DNA of 64,000 nt, taken from assembly GCA_900546365.1 (NCBI GenBank), contig URCF01000007.1:62001-126000 (forward strand). Reading direction: 5' to 3'. Shown here piece after piece: positions 50,423-59,411 of the stretch (position 1 is the first letter of the stretch; each line of letters begins with the position of its first letter). Source of the stretch: an uncultured Porphyromonadaceae bacterium (GTDB lineage: Bacteria; Bacteroidota; Bacteroidia; Bacteroidales; Muribaculaceae). The notes beneath the pieces are model-generated. The model was not told the DNA's origin and ran no database searches. It saw only the letters and a program-made list of their open reading frames with translations. The translations under genes and the position numbers were made by a program.

Positions 50423-53400
50423 ATGAAAATTAAATTTTTGCCACTGTTCCTATGGACAGCCGCTATGTCAGGGGCCGCCACAATAGGCGTATATGCCGCT
50501 GACTACTGCACTTCGGGGTTGCTGACACGCACTGAGGGCGACCGCAACCTCACATCATTTGAAATCACTGACGGCACCAATACCGTTAGCGTCAATGTCA
50601 ATCAACCAGCCGCCTACGGCAGCGCCACGTATTTCGACCGGACCTCGTCAGTGCTCACGGTCCAGCCGGGTGCCACAATCGACATCTCTTCAATAAGCTG
50701 GGCCGGCAGCTGGATGCATGCATATATATATATGTGGACTATGACAAAGACGGAGAGTTTGACACAATTCTCAACGCCGACGGTTCCAACGATGGCGAGC
50801 TTGTGTCATATTCATACTACAACGACGCCAACGGCGCCACCACGGGGCTCAATTCAGCCGGAGAGTCGGTGTATTACGGCGCCGGAATATCCGCTTCAGG
50901 CATACCCTCATTCACAATCCCGGCCAACCTCGCCCAAGGAGAGTACCGCCTGAGGTTCAAAATTGACTGGAACTCACTTGACCCATGCGGTTCAACAATC
51001 CAAAAGGATGGGGGCTCAATCACTGACATCACCCTCAAGGTAGAAGCTCCGGCGGAGCGCACCGTCACAGTAAAAAGCTCCGACCCCACAAAAGGCTCAG
51101 TAGCCATTGAGGGCACCGATGCTCTCAGCGTCACCGCAACCGGACCGGTAACTATCACAGCCACCCCGACTCAAGGATATATGCTCAAGAACTGGACCGA
51201 TGATGCCACCTCAGCGGTCTATTCCGAACTCTCCACCATCACCGTGCGAGGGAACAACGATCTGTCGCTTACAGCCAACTTCGGCGAGATAGAGTATCCC
51301 TCGATGTCACGCACATACACCAACAACGCCTCGCAGCAGAACCGCTATCTTGAGCGTGTGACCACCGAAGGCACCAACACAGCAGAAGTGTTCTCGTGCT
51401 CCACTGAGGCGGAGCTCCCCTACACCGCGTTCAGCAGTTCGGCAAACACTTACACCGAGAGCGGAGCGTTGATTGACAAGACATCCAACCCGATAAAAGT
51501 GGCCGCCGGCACCACCTCGTTCACTATCACATACTACGGGTGGAATGCTACCATAGGCTCCGCATCCAAACAGATGGACTGGACACAGGAAGCATACTTC
51601 GTGGATTGGAACAAAAACGGCTCATTCACCGATGATGGTGAAATTTCGGAAAAAGGCAATACCTCTGTTCCTAACAGTGCCATATATACCGGATTCAGCC
51701 GCACTGTCACCATACCCGAAGGCCAGCCGTCGGGCACTTACAGGATGCGCACTGTATTCTTTGAACCCGCCAACAATGCCGAAGAATGGCAGAAAACATT
51801 GTTCACCAGCCTTGGACGCAAAATACGCAACGGCGTAGCCTATGATTTCAGCATTGAGATTCTTCCGGAAACAGAGATGTCCATCAGCGAAGTCTCTGCA
51901 ACCGGACGCAACGGTGATGTAAATCCCGGTCAACAGGATGTGCAGGTAGCCTCCATCAACATTGTGACAGACGGCACCATCGAACCCGCCAGCGCAACCG
52001 CCATCAATATGCAATGGACAGGTGACGCTGCGGTGAGCGATCTCCGTTGGATTTACTCCACTTCCGGCAACATCACAGCCAATCAAGTAGGCCAGACCCT
52101 CCCGGCAACCGATGAGATGACCTACGAATTCAACCAGCAGCTCCGACACGGCAACAATTATTTCATACTTTTGGCCAATGTGGACCAGGATGCCGTGATT
52201 GACAGCAAAATTAAAGTTGACATCAAATCCATCACCGTGGGCGATGAGGAATACTCCATTGAATATCCCGACAATACGTTCATCACAGTATCCGACATAA
52301 TTGACTATACCGCCGGTAACGCACTGTGGTTTGACACGCCCAACTCCTCCACCACCGGTGCTGCAATATGGAACAGCAACGATTTCAGTACATCATCATC
52401 CAATCCGGACGAAATTTGGGAAAGGAAATCATTCCCCATCGGCAACGGCTCTTTCGGAGGCAATGTTCTCGGATCCATCAACCGCGAGCGCATTGTGCTC
52501 AATGAAAAGACCTTATGGAAAGGCGGTCCCGGCACCGGCGCATCCAACTATTGGAACATGAACAAAACCGTGAATGCATCCACCCTCGCCTCCATCCGAC
52601 AGTATCTTGCCGCCGGCAGCACCTCTTCCGCAAACTCCCTTGTGTCAAGCAACTACCGTGGAAACATCAACTACGACAAGTCAGTGTTCGGCACATACAC
52701 CACCATGGGCGAGGCATATATCAGCACCGGCATTGACGAGTCAAAGGCCACCAACTACAAGCGCATACTCAATATGGACCGCTCAATAGCAGTGGTGCAG
52801 TTCGACGCCGACGGAACCTCCTATCAACGCCGCTACTTCTGCTCCTATCCCGACAGCGTGATGGTGTGGCGCTACACATCCACCGGAGCGGCACAGAACC
52901 TCACTTTCTCCCTCAACTGTCCGCAGAATGTCACCTCTGTCACCTCTCCCGAACCGGGAACCCTGCTCTACAATGGCAAAATTGACAACAACAATATGCA
53001 GTGGGCTCTGAAAGTGCTTGTACGCACCAATGATGGCGGCACAGTAACTGCCAATGCCACTTCACGCACCATAACTGTTGACGGGTCAAACGATGTGGAA
53101 TTCATCCTCGCAGCCGACACCGACTACGCGATGAACTTCAACCCCGACTACAATGACAACAACACCTTTGTGGGCATCGATCCTGTGGCCAATGTCAACA
53201 GCATCATGAAGAACGCTGCCACAAAAACATACGATGAGCTGTATGCCACCCATATCAGCGACTACTCCACTCTCTTCGACCGTGTGCAATTGGAAATCAA
53301 CCCGGCAGAGAAGTTTGACAATCGTCCTACTCCCTCCCGTCTGACCTCCTACCGCAGCGGCACCCTTGACCACGGTCTGGAGCAGCAATATTTCCAGTAC

Positions 53401-54960
53401 GGGCGCTACTTGCTCATCTCCAGCTCGCGTGCCGGCAATATGCCCGCCAACCTCCAAGGTATGTGGCACAACAACATTGACGGTCCTTGGCGAGTGGACT
53501 ACCACAACAACATCAACCTCCAGATGAATTACTGGCCAGCCACCTGCACCAACCTGTTTGAATGTATGACCCCGTTCATAGATTATGTGCGCGGCCTGGT
53601 GAAGCCCGGTGAACGCACTGCCACAGCATACTATGGCGCACGCGGATGGACCGCAGAGGTTTCAACCAACATCTTCGGGTTTACCGCTCCGCTCAACAGC
53701 ACCGACATGTCGTGGAACTACAACCCCACCGCCGGTCCATGGCTCGCAACACAGATATGGGAGTATTACGATTACACACGCGACAAAGAATGGCTGCGTG
53801 AAATCGGCTATCCCATCATCAAGTCAAGCGCAAACTTCGTAAGCGACCTCCTCTACCTCCATAACGGCACATACACATCAGCACCATCCTACTCACCGGA
53901 ACACGGCACCGCTGACCTTGGTGCCACATACGCCAATGCAGTGACAAGAGAAGTGCTCATGGAAGCGATAAAAGGAGCGGAAGTTCTCGGCGAAACTCCC
54001 GAAGAGCTTTCCGAATGGAAAGAAAAGCTCAATAAAATGTATCCCTATCAGGTAGGCCGATACGGACAGCTTCAAGAGTGGTATAACGACATTGACACCT
54101 ACGGTGACACCCACCGCCACACCAACCACCTGTTTGGACTTCATCCGGGCTCTACCATCAACGCTTTGGAGAACCCTGAGCTGGCCGATGCCTGCAAAGA
54201 GACCCTCAATCAGCGTGGCGATGCAGCCACCGGCTGGTCCATGGGATGGAAGCTCAACCACTGGGCCCGACTCCTTGACGGTGATCATGCCTACACCCTT
54301 TTCCAAAACTTGCTTAAAAACGGCACCGCGGACAATATGTGGGACCTCCACCCACCATTCCAGATTGATGGCAACTTCGGTGGCACCGCCGGTGTTTCCG
54401 AGCTGTTCCTCCAAAGCCAGAACGGCATGATACATCTTCTCCCCGCCCTTCCGTCTGCATGGACCGAGGGTAGAATCACCGGACTCCGCACACGCGGCAA
54501 CTTTGAAGTGGATATATATTACACCGACCATCGTCTTGACAGAGCTGTCATCACTTCCAATGTCGGCGAGACCTGCAATGTGTATTACAACGGCCTCACC
54601 AAAGAATTCCCCACTGTGGAAAATGGCGTATATACCGTCACCTTCAACCCCGACACCAACACTCTTAGTGTAGATGAATATGACAGCATTGAGGAAATCT
54701 CCGCCGCTGAAGCTACCGAACTGACAATCACCCCCAACCCCACCGACGGCCATTTCACAGCCACCGTTACCGGAAGCTGCGAGGGTGAGCTCAACTTCTC
54801 AGTTTACACCCTTAGCGGACAGCAGCTTAAAAACATGACCGTAAACAAGAGCGGCTCTCGGGTCAGCGTGGCCATGAACCTCAACGCCGCAAGCGGCATC
54901 TACTTCCTTAAAGTGGAAGGACCGGAAATATCAATCGTGAAGAAATTCATTGTCAAATAG
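50423..54960 (+). pseudogene. GH95 alpha-L-fucosidase, frameshifted at an (AT)6 tract
   Basis: As sequenced, the reading frame that begins at ATG 50423 with a signal peptide (cut near GVYAA-DYC) shifts at 50722-50733 and ends at 50953. The remaining 1408 codons are open in another frame from 50734. Removing one AT gives a continuous 1511-residue protein with the sensible junction HAYIYVDYDKDGEFD. Order: signal peptide; GEVED-like domain; bacterial repeat domain (about 210-285); second GEVED-like domain (VDWNKNGSFTDDGE); GH95 catalytic domain from about residue 640, with GNGSFGGNVLGS, NINLQMNYW near 53505-53534, SPEHG near 53890, and HRHTNHLFGLHPG near 54110; C-terminal type IX secretion sorting domain ending KKFIVK. 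GH95 enzymes cleave alpha-1,2-fucose from host mucin or milk glycans. The state may be a phase-OFF version, a pseudogene or a sequencing error. Confidence 0.85.
50722..50733 (+). repeat. (AT)6 dinucleotide tract causing the GH95 frameshift
   Basis: Six AT units lie about 100 codons into the gene. Five units would restore the frame between the signal-peptide part and the catalytic part. Position and repeat type fit slipped-strand phase variation. Confidence 0.75.
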
Positions 54961-54986
54961 CCGGTTCTCATCCCTACCAAAAAAAT

Positions 54987-55027
54987 TTGCCGGGCCATTC
55001 AAGTCAAGCGACTTAATGGCCCGGCAA
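54987..55027. terminator. Bidirectional terminator between GH95 and M16 genes
   Basis: Perfect 13-bp stem TTGCCGGGCCATT/AATGGCCCGGCAA with a 15-base loop. It is flanked by A- and T-rich sequence on both sides and sits between convergent genes. Confidence 0.9.
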
Positions 55028-55039
55028 TTTATTTCAATT

Positions 55040-56326
55040 TCAACATCCCCCTACTGCTATCCGCAACGCTTCAGGGTCGAGGTATCGCGAAGCTATCCGC
55101 GCCACATCGTCAGAGGTGATGGATAGGATGGCCCGCTGCTTCCGCTCAAAATAGTCCGGCGGCACATCGCTCAGCAATATGTTGCGGTAGTACGACACCA
55201 CATCTATCGGCGAGTCAAGTGTTTCGAGATGTCCCACCAGTGCCGAACGGCGCATACGCTCAAGCTCCTCGCCATGGGGAGGGTCAGTCACCAACCGCCG
55301 CAACTCGTACCGCGTTTGGTCAACAGCCTCCTGCACATGCTCATGGCTGCACTCCAGAGCTACCTGCATCCAGGCGCCCTCATGCAACCCGAGCAGCGAA
55401 GCGTTCACACCGTAGGTGAGGCCACGCTCCTCGCGCAGATTCATCATCAGCCTGCTGCCGAAATATCCGCCGAGAGCCATTGTCACCACATGCAGCGCAG
55501 GATAGTCGGGATGGTGCCGTCCTATCACCGGGATGGCCATGCACAGCTTGCTCTGCAATGCGCCATCCACCTCCACACGCTCCATCTTCGGCTCGCTCGG
55601 ATGCAACGGGAGCACGCGTGGCGCAATCGGTTCCACCCCCGAAGGCGAAAAGGACTCGACAGCACTGCACACAGTGGACATCACCTCATCGGTGAGCGAA
55701 CCGGCTAAATATAAATATGTGTGTTCCGGCTGCCGGGTGCGTTGATAAATCCGCTCCACATCCTCGCGCCGGGTGGACAGTAACATCTGAGGTGTTATCT
55801 GCGAAGCCAGGGGATGACCTGCGCCACACACAAGTCTGCGCAAACACGCATCGGCCTGATAATCCACTTTCTGCATCTTCACCCTCAGCCGCTGCGCCAT
55901 CTGCATCTTCTTCATTTCCAGCTCAGGTTCCGGAAACGCTGCATCTTCCAGCATATCCACCATCATCGGCATCACATCCCGGATTCGGGAGTTGAGCGAA
56001 AACATACTCACCACCGAATGATGACCATACACACCGGTTTTGAGCCACGAGCCGTTGCTGTCCAAGGCGTATGCCATCTCCGCACCCGAGCGTGAGGCGC
56101 TGCCTTCGCCCATGGTGGCGAGCATGAGTTGGAGCGCTGCCCTGGAATCCACATCCGCACTGCCACCACAGCGCACAAGGCTCACCATGTTCACCGGCTG
56201 CGAAGTGCCATCAAGAGCCACCACCTTCACGCCGTTGGCCAGCGTGAGAGTATTCACCACCGGTAGCTCCCTCCCCTCCAGGCGGGCCAAAGCAGGAGGT
56301 ACATTCCTAAAATCGTTTTCCGCCAT
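55040..56326 (-). CDS. M16-family peptidase homolog lacking the zinc motif
   Basis: 428 residues from ATG 56326, with the two-lobed M16 fold. The N-terminal half has LANGVKVVALDG and the C-terminal half the conserved YFGSRLMMNLREERGLTYGV. Where M16 peptidases have HxxEH, this protein reads LQLMLATM, so all three zinc ligands are missing. It is probably a non-catalytic partner subunit, as in heterodimeric M16 proteases, but no active partner lies in the window. The gene starts one base after the kdsB stop. Confidence 0.85.
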   Translation of the reverse strand: MAENDFRNVPPALARLEGRELPVVNTLTLANGVKVVALDGTSQPVNMVSLVRCGGSADVDSRAALQLMLATMGEGSASRSGAEMAYALDSNGSWLKTGVYGHHSVVSMFSLNSRIRDVMPMMVDMLEDAAFPEPELEMKKMQMAQRLRVKMQKVDYQADACLRRLVCGAGHPLASQITPQMLLSTRREDVERIYQRTRQPEHTYLYLAGSLTDEVMSTVCSAVESFSPSGVEPIAPRVLPLHPSEPKMERVEVDGALQSKLCMAIPVIGRHHPDYPALHVVTMALGGYFGSRLMMNLREERGLTYGVNASLLGLHEGAWMQVALECSHEHVQEAVDQTRYELRRLVTDPPHGEELERMRRSALVGHLETLDSPIDVVSYYRNILLSDVPPDYFERKQRAILSITSDDVARIASRYLDPEALRIAVGGC

Positions 56327-56327
56327 A

Positions 56328-57083
56328 CTAAGCCTCAATCGATTGGAGATAACGGCACGCAGCCTCAAGGTCGGCGGGAGTGTCGATTCCGATGGTGTCG
56401 CACTCCGACACCCCTACCCTGATTGTGAATCCGTTTTGCAGCCAACGGAGCTGCTCGAGACTTTCGGCTATCTCCAGCGATGACTGCGGCAGCTCCACAA
56501 TCCTGGCCAGAGTGTCGGTGCGATAGGCATACATACCTATATGGGTATAGAACCGAGCCTTCTCAAGCCAATGCTGCCACTCCGCGCCCCTCACATAAGG
56601 GATGATGGAACGCGAAAAATATAGTGCCCGCATCTGATTGTCAAAAGTCACCTTGGGAGTGTTGGGGTTGAACAGCGCATCCCATCCCTTGGCGGGGTCA
56701 AACGGACGCACAAGCGTGGCGATATCGGTGTCGGGATTGTCAAAGCATCCTTTCAGGCTCTCTATCTGCCCGGGGGCGATGAAAGGCTCATCACCTTGTA
56801 TATTGATAACCACATCAGCCTCCACGCCACAGTTGCGGTAGGCTTCGTAGCAGCGGTCGGTGCCTGAGCGATGGTTGGGGGATGTCATGACGCACCGGCC
56901 GCCGAAAGATTCGACCGCAGCGCGGATACGCTCATCGTCGGTGGCCACAAACACCTCATCAAGAGCCATAGACGCTCTCTCATACACACGCTGAATCATC
57001 GGCTTTCCGCCAATCATGGCAAGCGGCTTGCCCGGGAAACGGGTGGAGGCGTACCGTGCCGGTATTATTCCTACAAACTTCAT
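56328..57083 (-). CDS. kdsB: 3-deoxy-manno-octulosonate cytidylyltransferase
   Basis: Makes CMP-Kdo, the activated sugar for the lipopolysaccharide inner core. 251 residues from ATG 57083, beginning KFVGIIPARYASTRFPGKPL. Other landmarks are CVMTSPNHRSGTDRCYEAYR, NIQGDEPFIAPGQIESL and the C-terminal EQLRWLQNGFTIRVG, followed by GIDTPADLE. The longer frame from 57182 is not homologous to the family. Promoter at 57111-57118. Confidence 0.97.
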   Translation of the reverse strand: MKFVGIIPARYASTRFPGKPLAMIGGKPMIQRVYERASMALDEVFVATDDERIRAAVESFGGRCVMTSPNHRSGTDRCYEAYRNCGVEADVVINIQGDEPFIAPGQIESLKGCFDNPDTDIATLVRPFDPAKGWDALFNPNTPKVTFDNQMRALYFSRSIIPYVRGAEWQHWLEKARFYTHIGMYAYRTDTLARIVELPQSSLEIAESLEQLRWLQNGFTIRVGVSECDTIGIDTPADLEAACRYLQSIEA

Positions 57084-57110
57084 ATAATAGATAATAGGGG
57101 TTTCAACGCG

Positions 57111-57118
57111 CAAAATTA
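57111..57118 (-). promoter_or_regulatory. -7 box (TAATTTTG) of kdsB
   Basis: Minus-strand TAATTTTG, full match, 27 bases before the ATG at 57083. Confidence 0.6.
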
Positions 57119-57234
57119 ATTCTTTATAGCTCACCGATTGGTAAAAAAAAGTTAATGGCCTATGCAACTTCACAAATTCCATCAGTTTCCATGCTTTTTA
57201 TAACTGTTTATTCCAATTGTTTACTTTTAGTCAC

Positions 57235-57242
57235 TATCTTTG
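57235..57242 (+). promoter_or_regulatory. -7 box (TATCTTTG) of the secreted protein-CotH operon
   Basis: Plus-strand TATCTTTG, full match, 29 bases before the ATG at 57272. Confidence 0.65.
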
Positions 57243-57271
57243 TAAAATATTAATCATCCAAAAAATCCTTA

Positions 57272-57766
57272 ATGAAAAAATCTTTACTCACCTTGTTCGC
57301 CGCAGCAGCACTCATACTGCCGGCAACAATGTCGGCCAAAGGGTATCAGTCGGTACTGGTGTCCAAAACCGACAACACCACCCTGGCCATCCAAGGCTCC
57401 CAGGGGATGAAGGCTACTGCCATGGACAACATCCTCCGCTTCACCACTCCCGATGAAGCATACATTGAAATTCCGCTCAACGAAGTGACCGGCTGGGAAT
57501 ACTCCAACGGCACCGGCGACCATGAATGGACTGCTATCGATGGCGTCGAGGCCGAAGCCGATGTGACTCTCACACGCACCGCCACCGGCATTTCCATCGC
57601 CAACCTGCCCGACAACAGCGTTGTGACTCTTACCGCCCTCAGCGGCATCACCGTCAAACACCTCACAGCCTCCGGCACCTGCACCATCAGCTTCGAAGGC
57701 CTTCAGACAGGTGTATATATGCTTTCATTCAATAATCAAACCATTAAAATCGCTGTGACCCGATGA
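57272..57766 (+). CDS. Secreted beta-rich protein, 164 aa
   Basis: A signal peptide (MKKSLLTLFAAAALILPATM, cut near SAKG) leads to a beta-strand-rich mature protein of about 140 residues. The end (CTISFEGLQTGVYMLSF, then IKIAVTR) resembles the last strands of type IX secretion sorting domains, though the whole domain is not clear. The stop overlaps the CotH gene start by four bases (ATGA), so the two are coupled. The role is unknown; it could be a substrate or a chaperone-like partner of the CotH kinase. Confidence 0.7.
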   Translation: MKKSLLTLFAAAALILPATMSAKGYQSVLVSKTDNTTLAIQGSQGMKATAMDNILRFTTPDEAYIEIPLNEVTGWEYSNGTGDHEWTAIDGVEAEADVTLTRTATGISIANLPDNSVVTLTALSGITVKHLTASGTCTISFEGLQTGVYMLSFNNQTIKIAVTR

Positions 57767-59229
57767 AAAAACTTATTCTTCTCAGCACTATAGCTTTCAT
57801 GGGTATGACAGCAGCAGCCCAGCATGAGCATATCCATATCTACCATAACTCCAAGGATTTCACTACCCACAAACTGAGCGATGTAAAGGAGATGGAGTTT
57901 CAATCCACCTCATGGGGCGATGCCGCCGACATACTCCAGATAGCTCTCAACGACGACACTTACGACAAAGTGGACATCAACGATGTGGCCAAAACCGTGA
58001 TCGGCACCAATGTGCCCACCATTTATGTGAACCTCGTGGACTACCCCACCCTCACCGACCTGATGAAGGACTCATACCACACCAAGTCGTTCGTCTATAA
58101 AGCCACCCTGCGTATGGACGGCAACGGCTTCTTTGATGACATCCCCGAAACAGAGGTTGAATTCCGTGGCCGCGGCAACTCCACCTGGAATATGCCCAAG
58201 ACACCCTACCGCTTCAAATTTCCCTCCAAAACAAAAATGTGCGGTCTCCCCAAAGCAAAAACATACGCCCTGATCGCCAACTTCATTGACTGCACCTTGA
58301 TGCGCAATGCCATAGCGCTCAAAGCAGCCAATATGCTTGAGATGCCGTTCAGCAACCACAGTGTGCCTGTGGCGGTTTATCTCAACGGATACTACAAAGG
58401 TGCCTACATGCTCACCGAAAAAATCGGTATCGGCGGCGGCAGCGTGGATATCGAGGAAGAGTCCGGCATCCTCTTTGAGTTCGACTCCAACTACGACGAG
58501 GACTACAAATTCAAATACTACTGGACTCCTTCTGGCAGCTACAGTTCCAAGAGTCTTCCAGTGATGGTAAAAGATCCCGACCTCACCGAAATAGCCGAGA
58601 ATACCGGCGGTAACGCTCAGGATATGTTCACCAACTGGAAAAGCGACATCTCCACCATGCTTGACGCTGTGACAACACGTTCCTCCTCCGAATCACTCTC
58701 CGATGTAATCGACATTGAATCCGTGGTCAACTTCCTTATCGTCAACAACCTCGCCTGCAACCTTGAGCTCCAGCACCCCAAGAGCTTCTATATGTACAAG
58801 GAAGCCCTCGGTACTGACTGCAAATACCACTTCGGTCCGGTGTGGGACTTTGACTGGGCCTTCACCTTCAACGGCACTGAAAGCAAGCCCTACAACACCA
58901 TCCTTTTTGAAAAAGACGGAGATACCGCCGGCGCCACTTTCTTCCAGTATATTTGCAAGAACGAAGAGTTCCGCGCGCTCTACAGCGAGAAATGGAACGA
59001 CTTCAAGGAGAATATCTATCCCGAGCTCCTGAAATATCTTGACGACTATGCCGACCATATTGAGCCCTCCGCTCTGCAGAACGGCCTCATCTGGACCGGC
59101 TACAACGGCGGCTACTATCAGACAGTGAGCACATTCAACTTCCGCGACAACTACAGCACCCTGCTCAAGTGGCTCAACAACCGAGTTGAGTTCATCTCCA
59201 GCCACTCCAACTTCGGCCTGTATAAATAA
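57763..59229 (+). CDS. CotH kinase family secreted protein
   Basis: 488 residues with a signal peptide (cut near AAAQ-HEH). Residues about 75-430 match the CotH family: EFRGRGNSTWNMPKTPYRFK, KAKTYALIANFIDCTLMRNA, VAVYLNGYYKGAYMLTEKIG and FGPVWDFDWAF. In Bacillus, CotH is an atypical kinase that phosphorylates spore coat proteins. Bacteroidetes homologs are exported, so the targets here would be envelope or extracellular proteins. Its coupled upstream neighbour is the best candidate partner. Confidence 0.9.
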   Translation: MKKLILLSTIAFMGMTAAAQHEHIHIYHNSKDFTTHKLSDVKEMEFQSTSWGDAADILQIALNDDTYDKVDINDVAKTVIGTNVPTIYVNLVDYPTLTDLMKDSYHTKSFVYKATLRMDGNGFFDDIPETEVEFRGRGNSTWNMPKTPYRFKFPSKTKMCGLPKAKTYALIANFIDCTLMRNAIALKAANMLEMPFSNHSVPVAVYLNGYYKGAYMLTEKIGIGGGSVDIEEESGILFEFDSNYDEDYKFKYYWTPSGSYSSKSLPVMVKDPDLTEIAENTGGNAQDMFTNWKSDISTMLDAVTTRSSSESLSDVIDIESVVNFLIVNNLACNLELQHPKSFYMYKEALGTDCKYHFGPVWDFDWAFTFNGTESKPYNTILFEKDGDTAGATFFQYICKNEEFRALYSEKWNDFKENIYPELLKYLDDYADHIEPSALQNGLIWTGYNGGYYQTVSTFNFRDNYSTLLKWLNNRVEFISSHSNFGLYK

Positions 59230-59250
59230 CATACTGAAAACATATTCTCA

Positions 59251-59277
59251 AAAAGCTGTGGTCCTGCCACAGCTTTT
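59251..59277 (+). terminator. Terminator of the CotH operon
   Basis: Perfect 11-bp stem AAAAGCTGTGG/CCACAGCTTTT with loop TCCTG, followed by more T residues. Begins 21 bases after the stop. Confidence 0.9.
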
Positions 59278-59290
59278 TTTTTATCATAAG

Positions 59291-59326
59291 ACTTATAGGA
59301 ATTATAGGACTCACAGGACTTATCAG
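59291..59326. repeat. Four degenerate 9-base tandem repeats
   Basis: ACTTATAGG, AATTATAGG, ACTCACAGG and ACTTATCAG in tandem. A related string, ATAGGACTTATCC, occurs near 37288. No function known. Confidence 0.5.
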
Positions 59327-59345
59327 ACCTACCCACACACAAATC

Positions 59346-59372
59346 AAGGGCGACCCTACGTGGATCGCCCTT
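59346..59372 (-). terminator. Hairpin after the phosphofructokinase gene
   Basis: Stem AAGGGCGA/TCGCCCTT with an 11-base loop, 40 bases after the pfp stop on the minus strand. The following T stretch is short, so it may be a weak terminator. Confidence 0.5.
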
Positions 59373-59411
59373 GGCAAGCTGGAAAAAGGTTATGAAAAAT
59401 ATGCGTATGGA

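Noticed and set aside
59291..59326. A CRISPR array
   Set aside because: The units are 9 bases, contiguous and without spacers.
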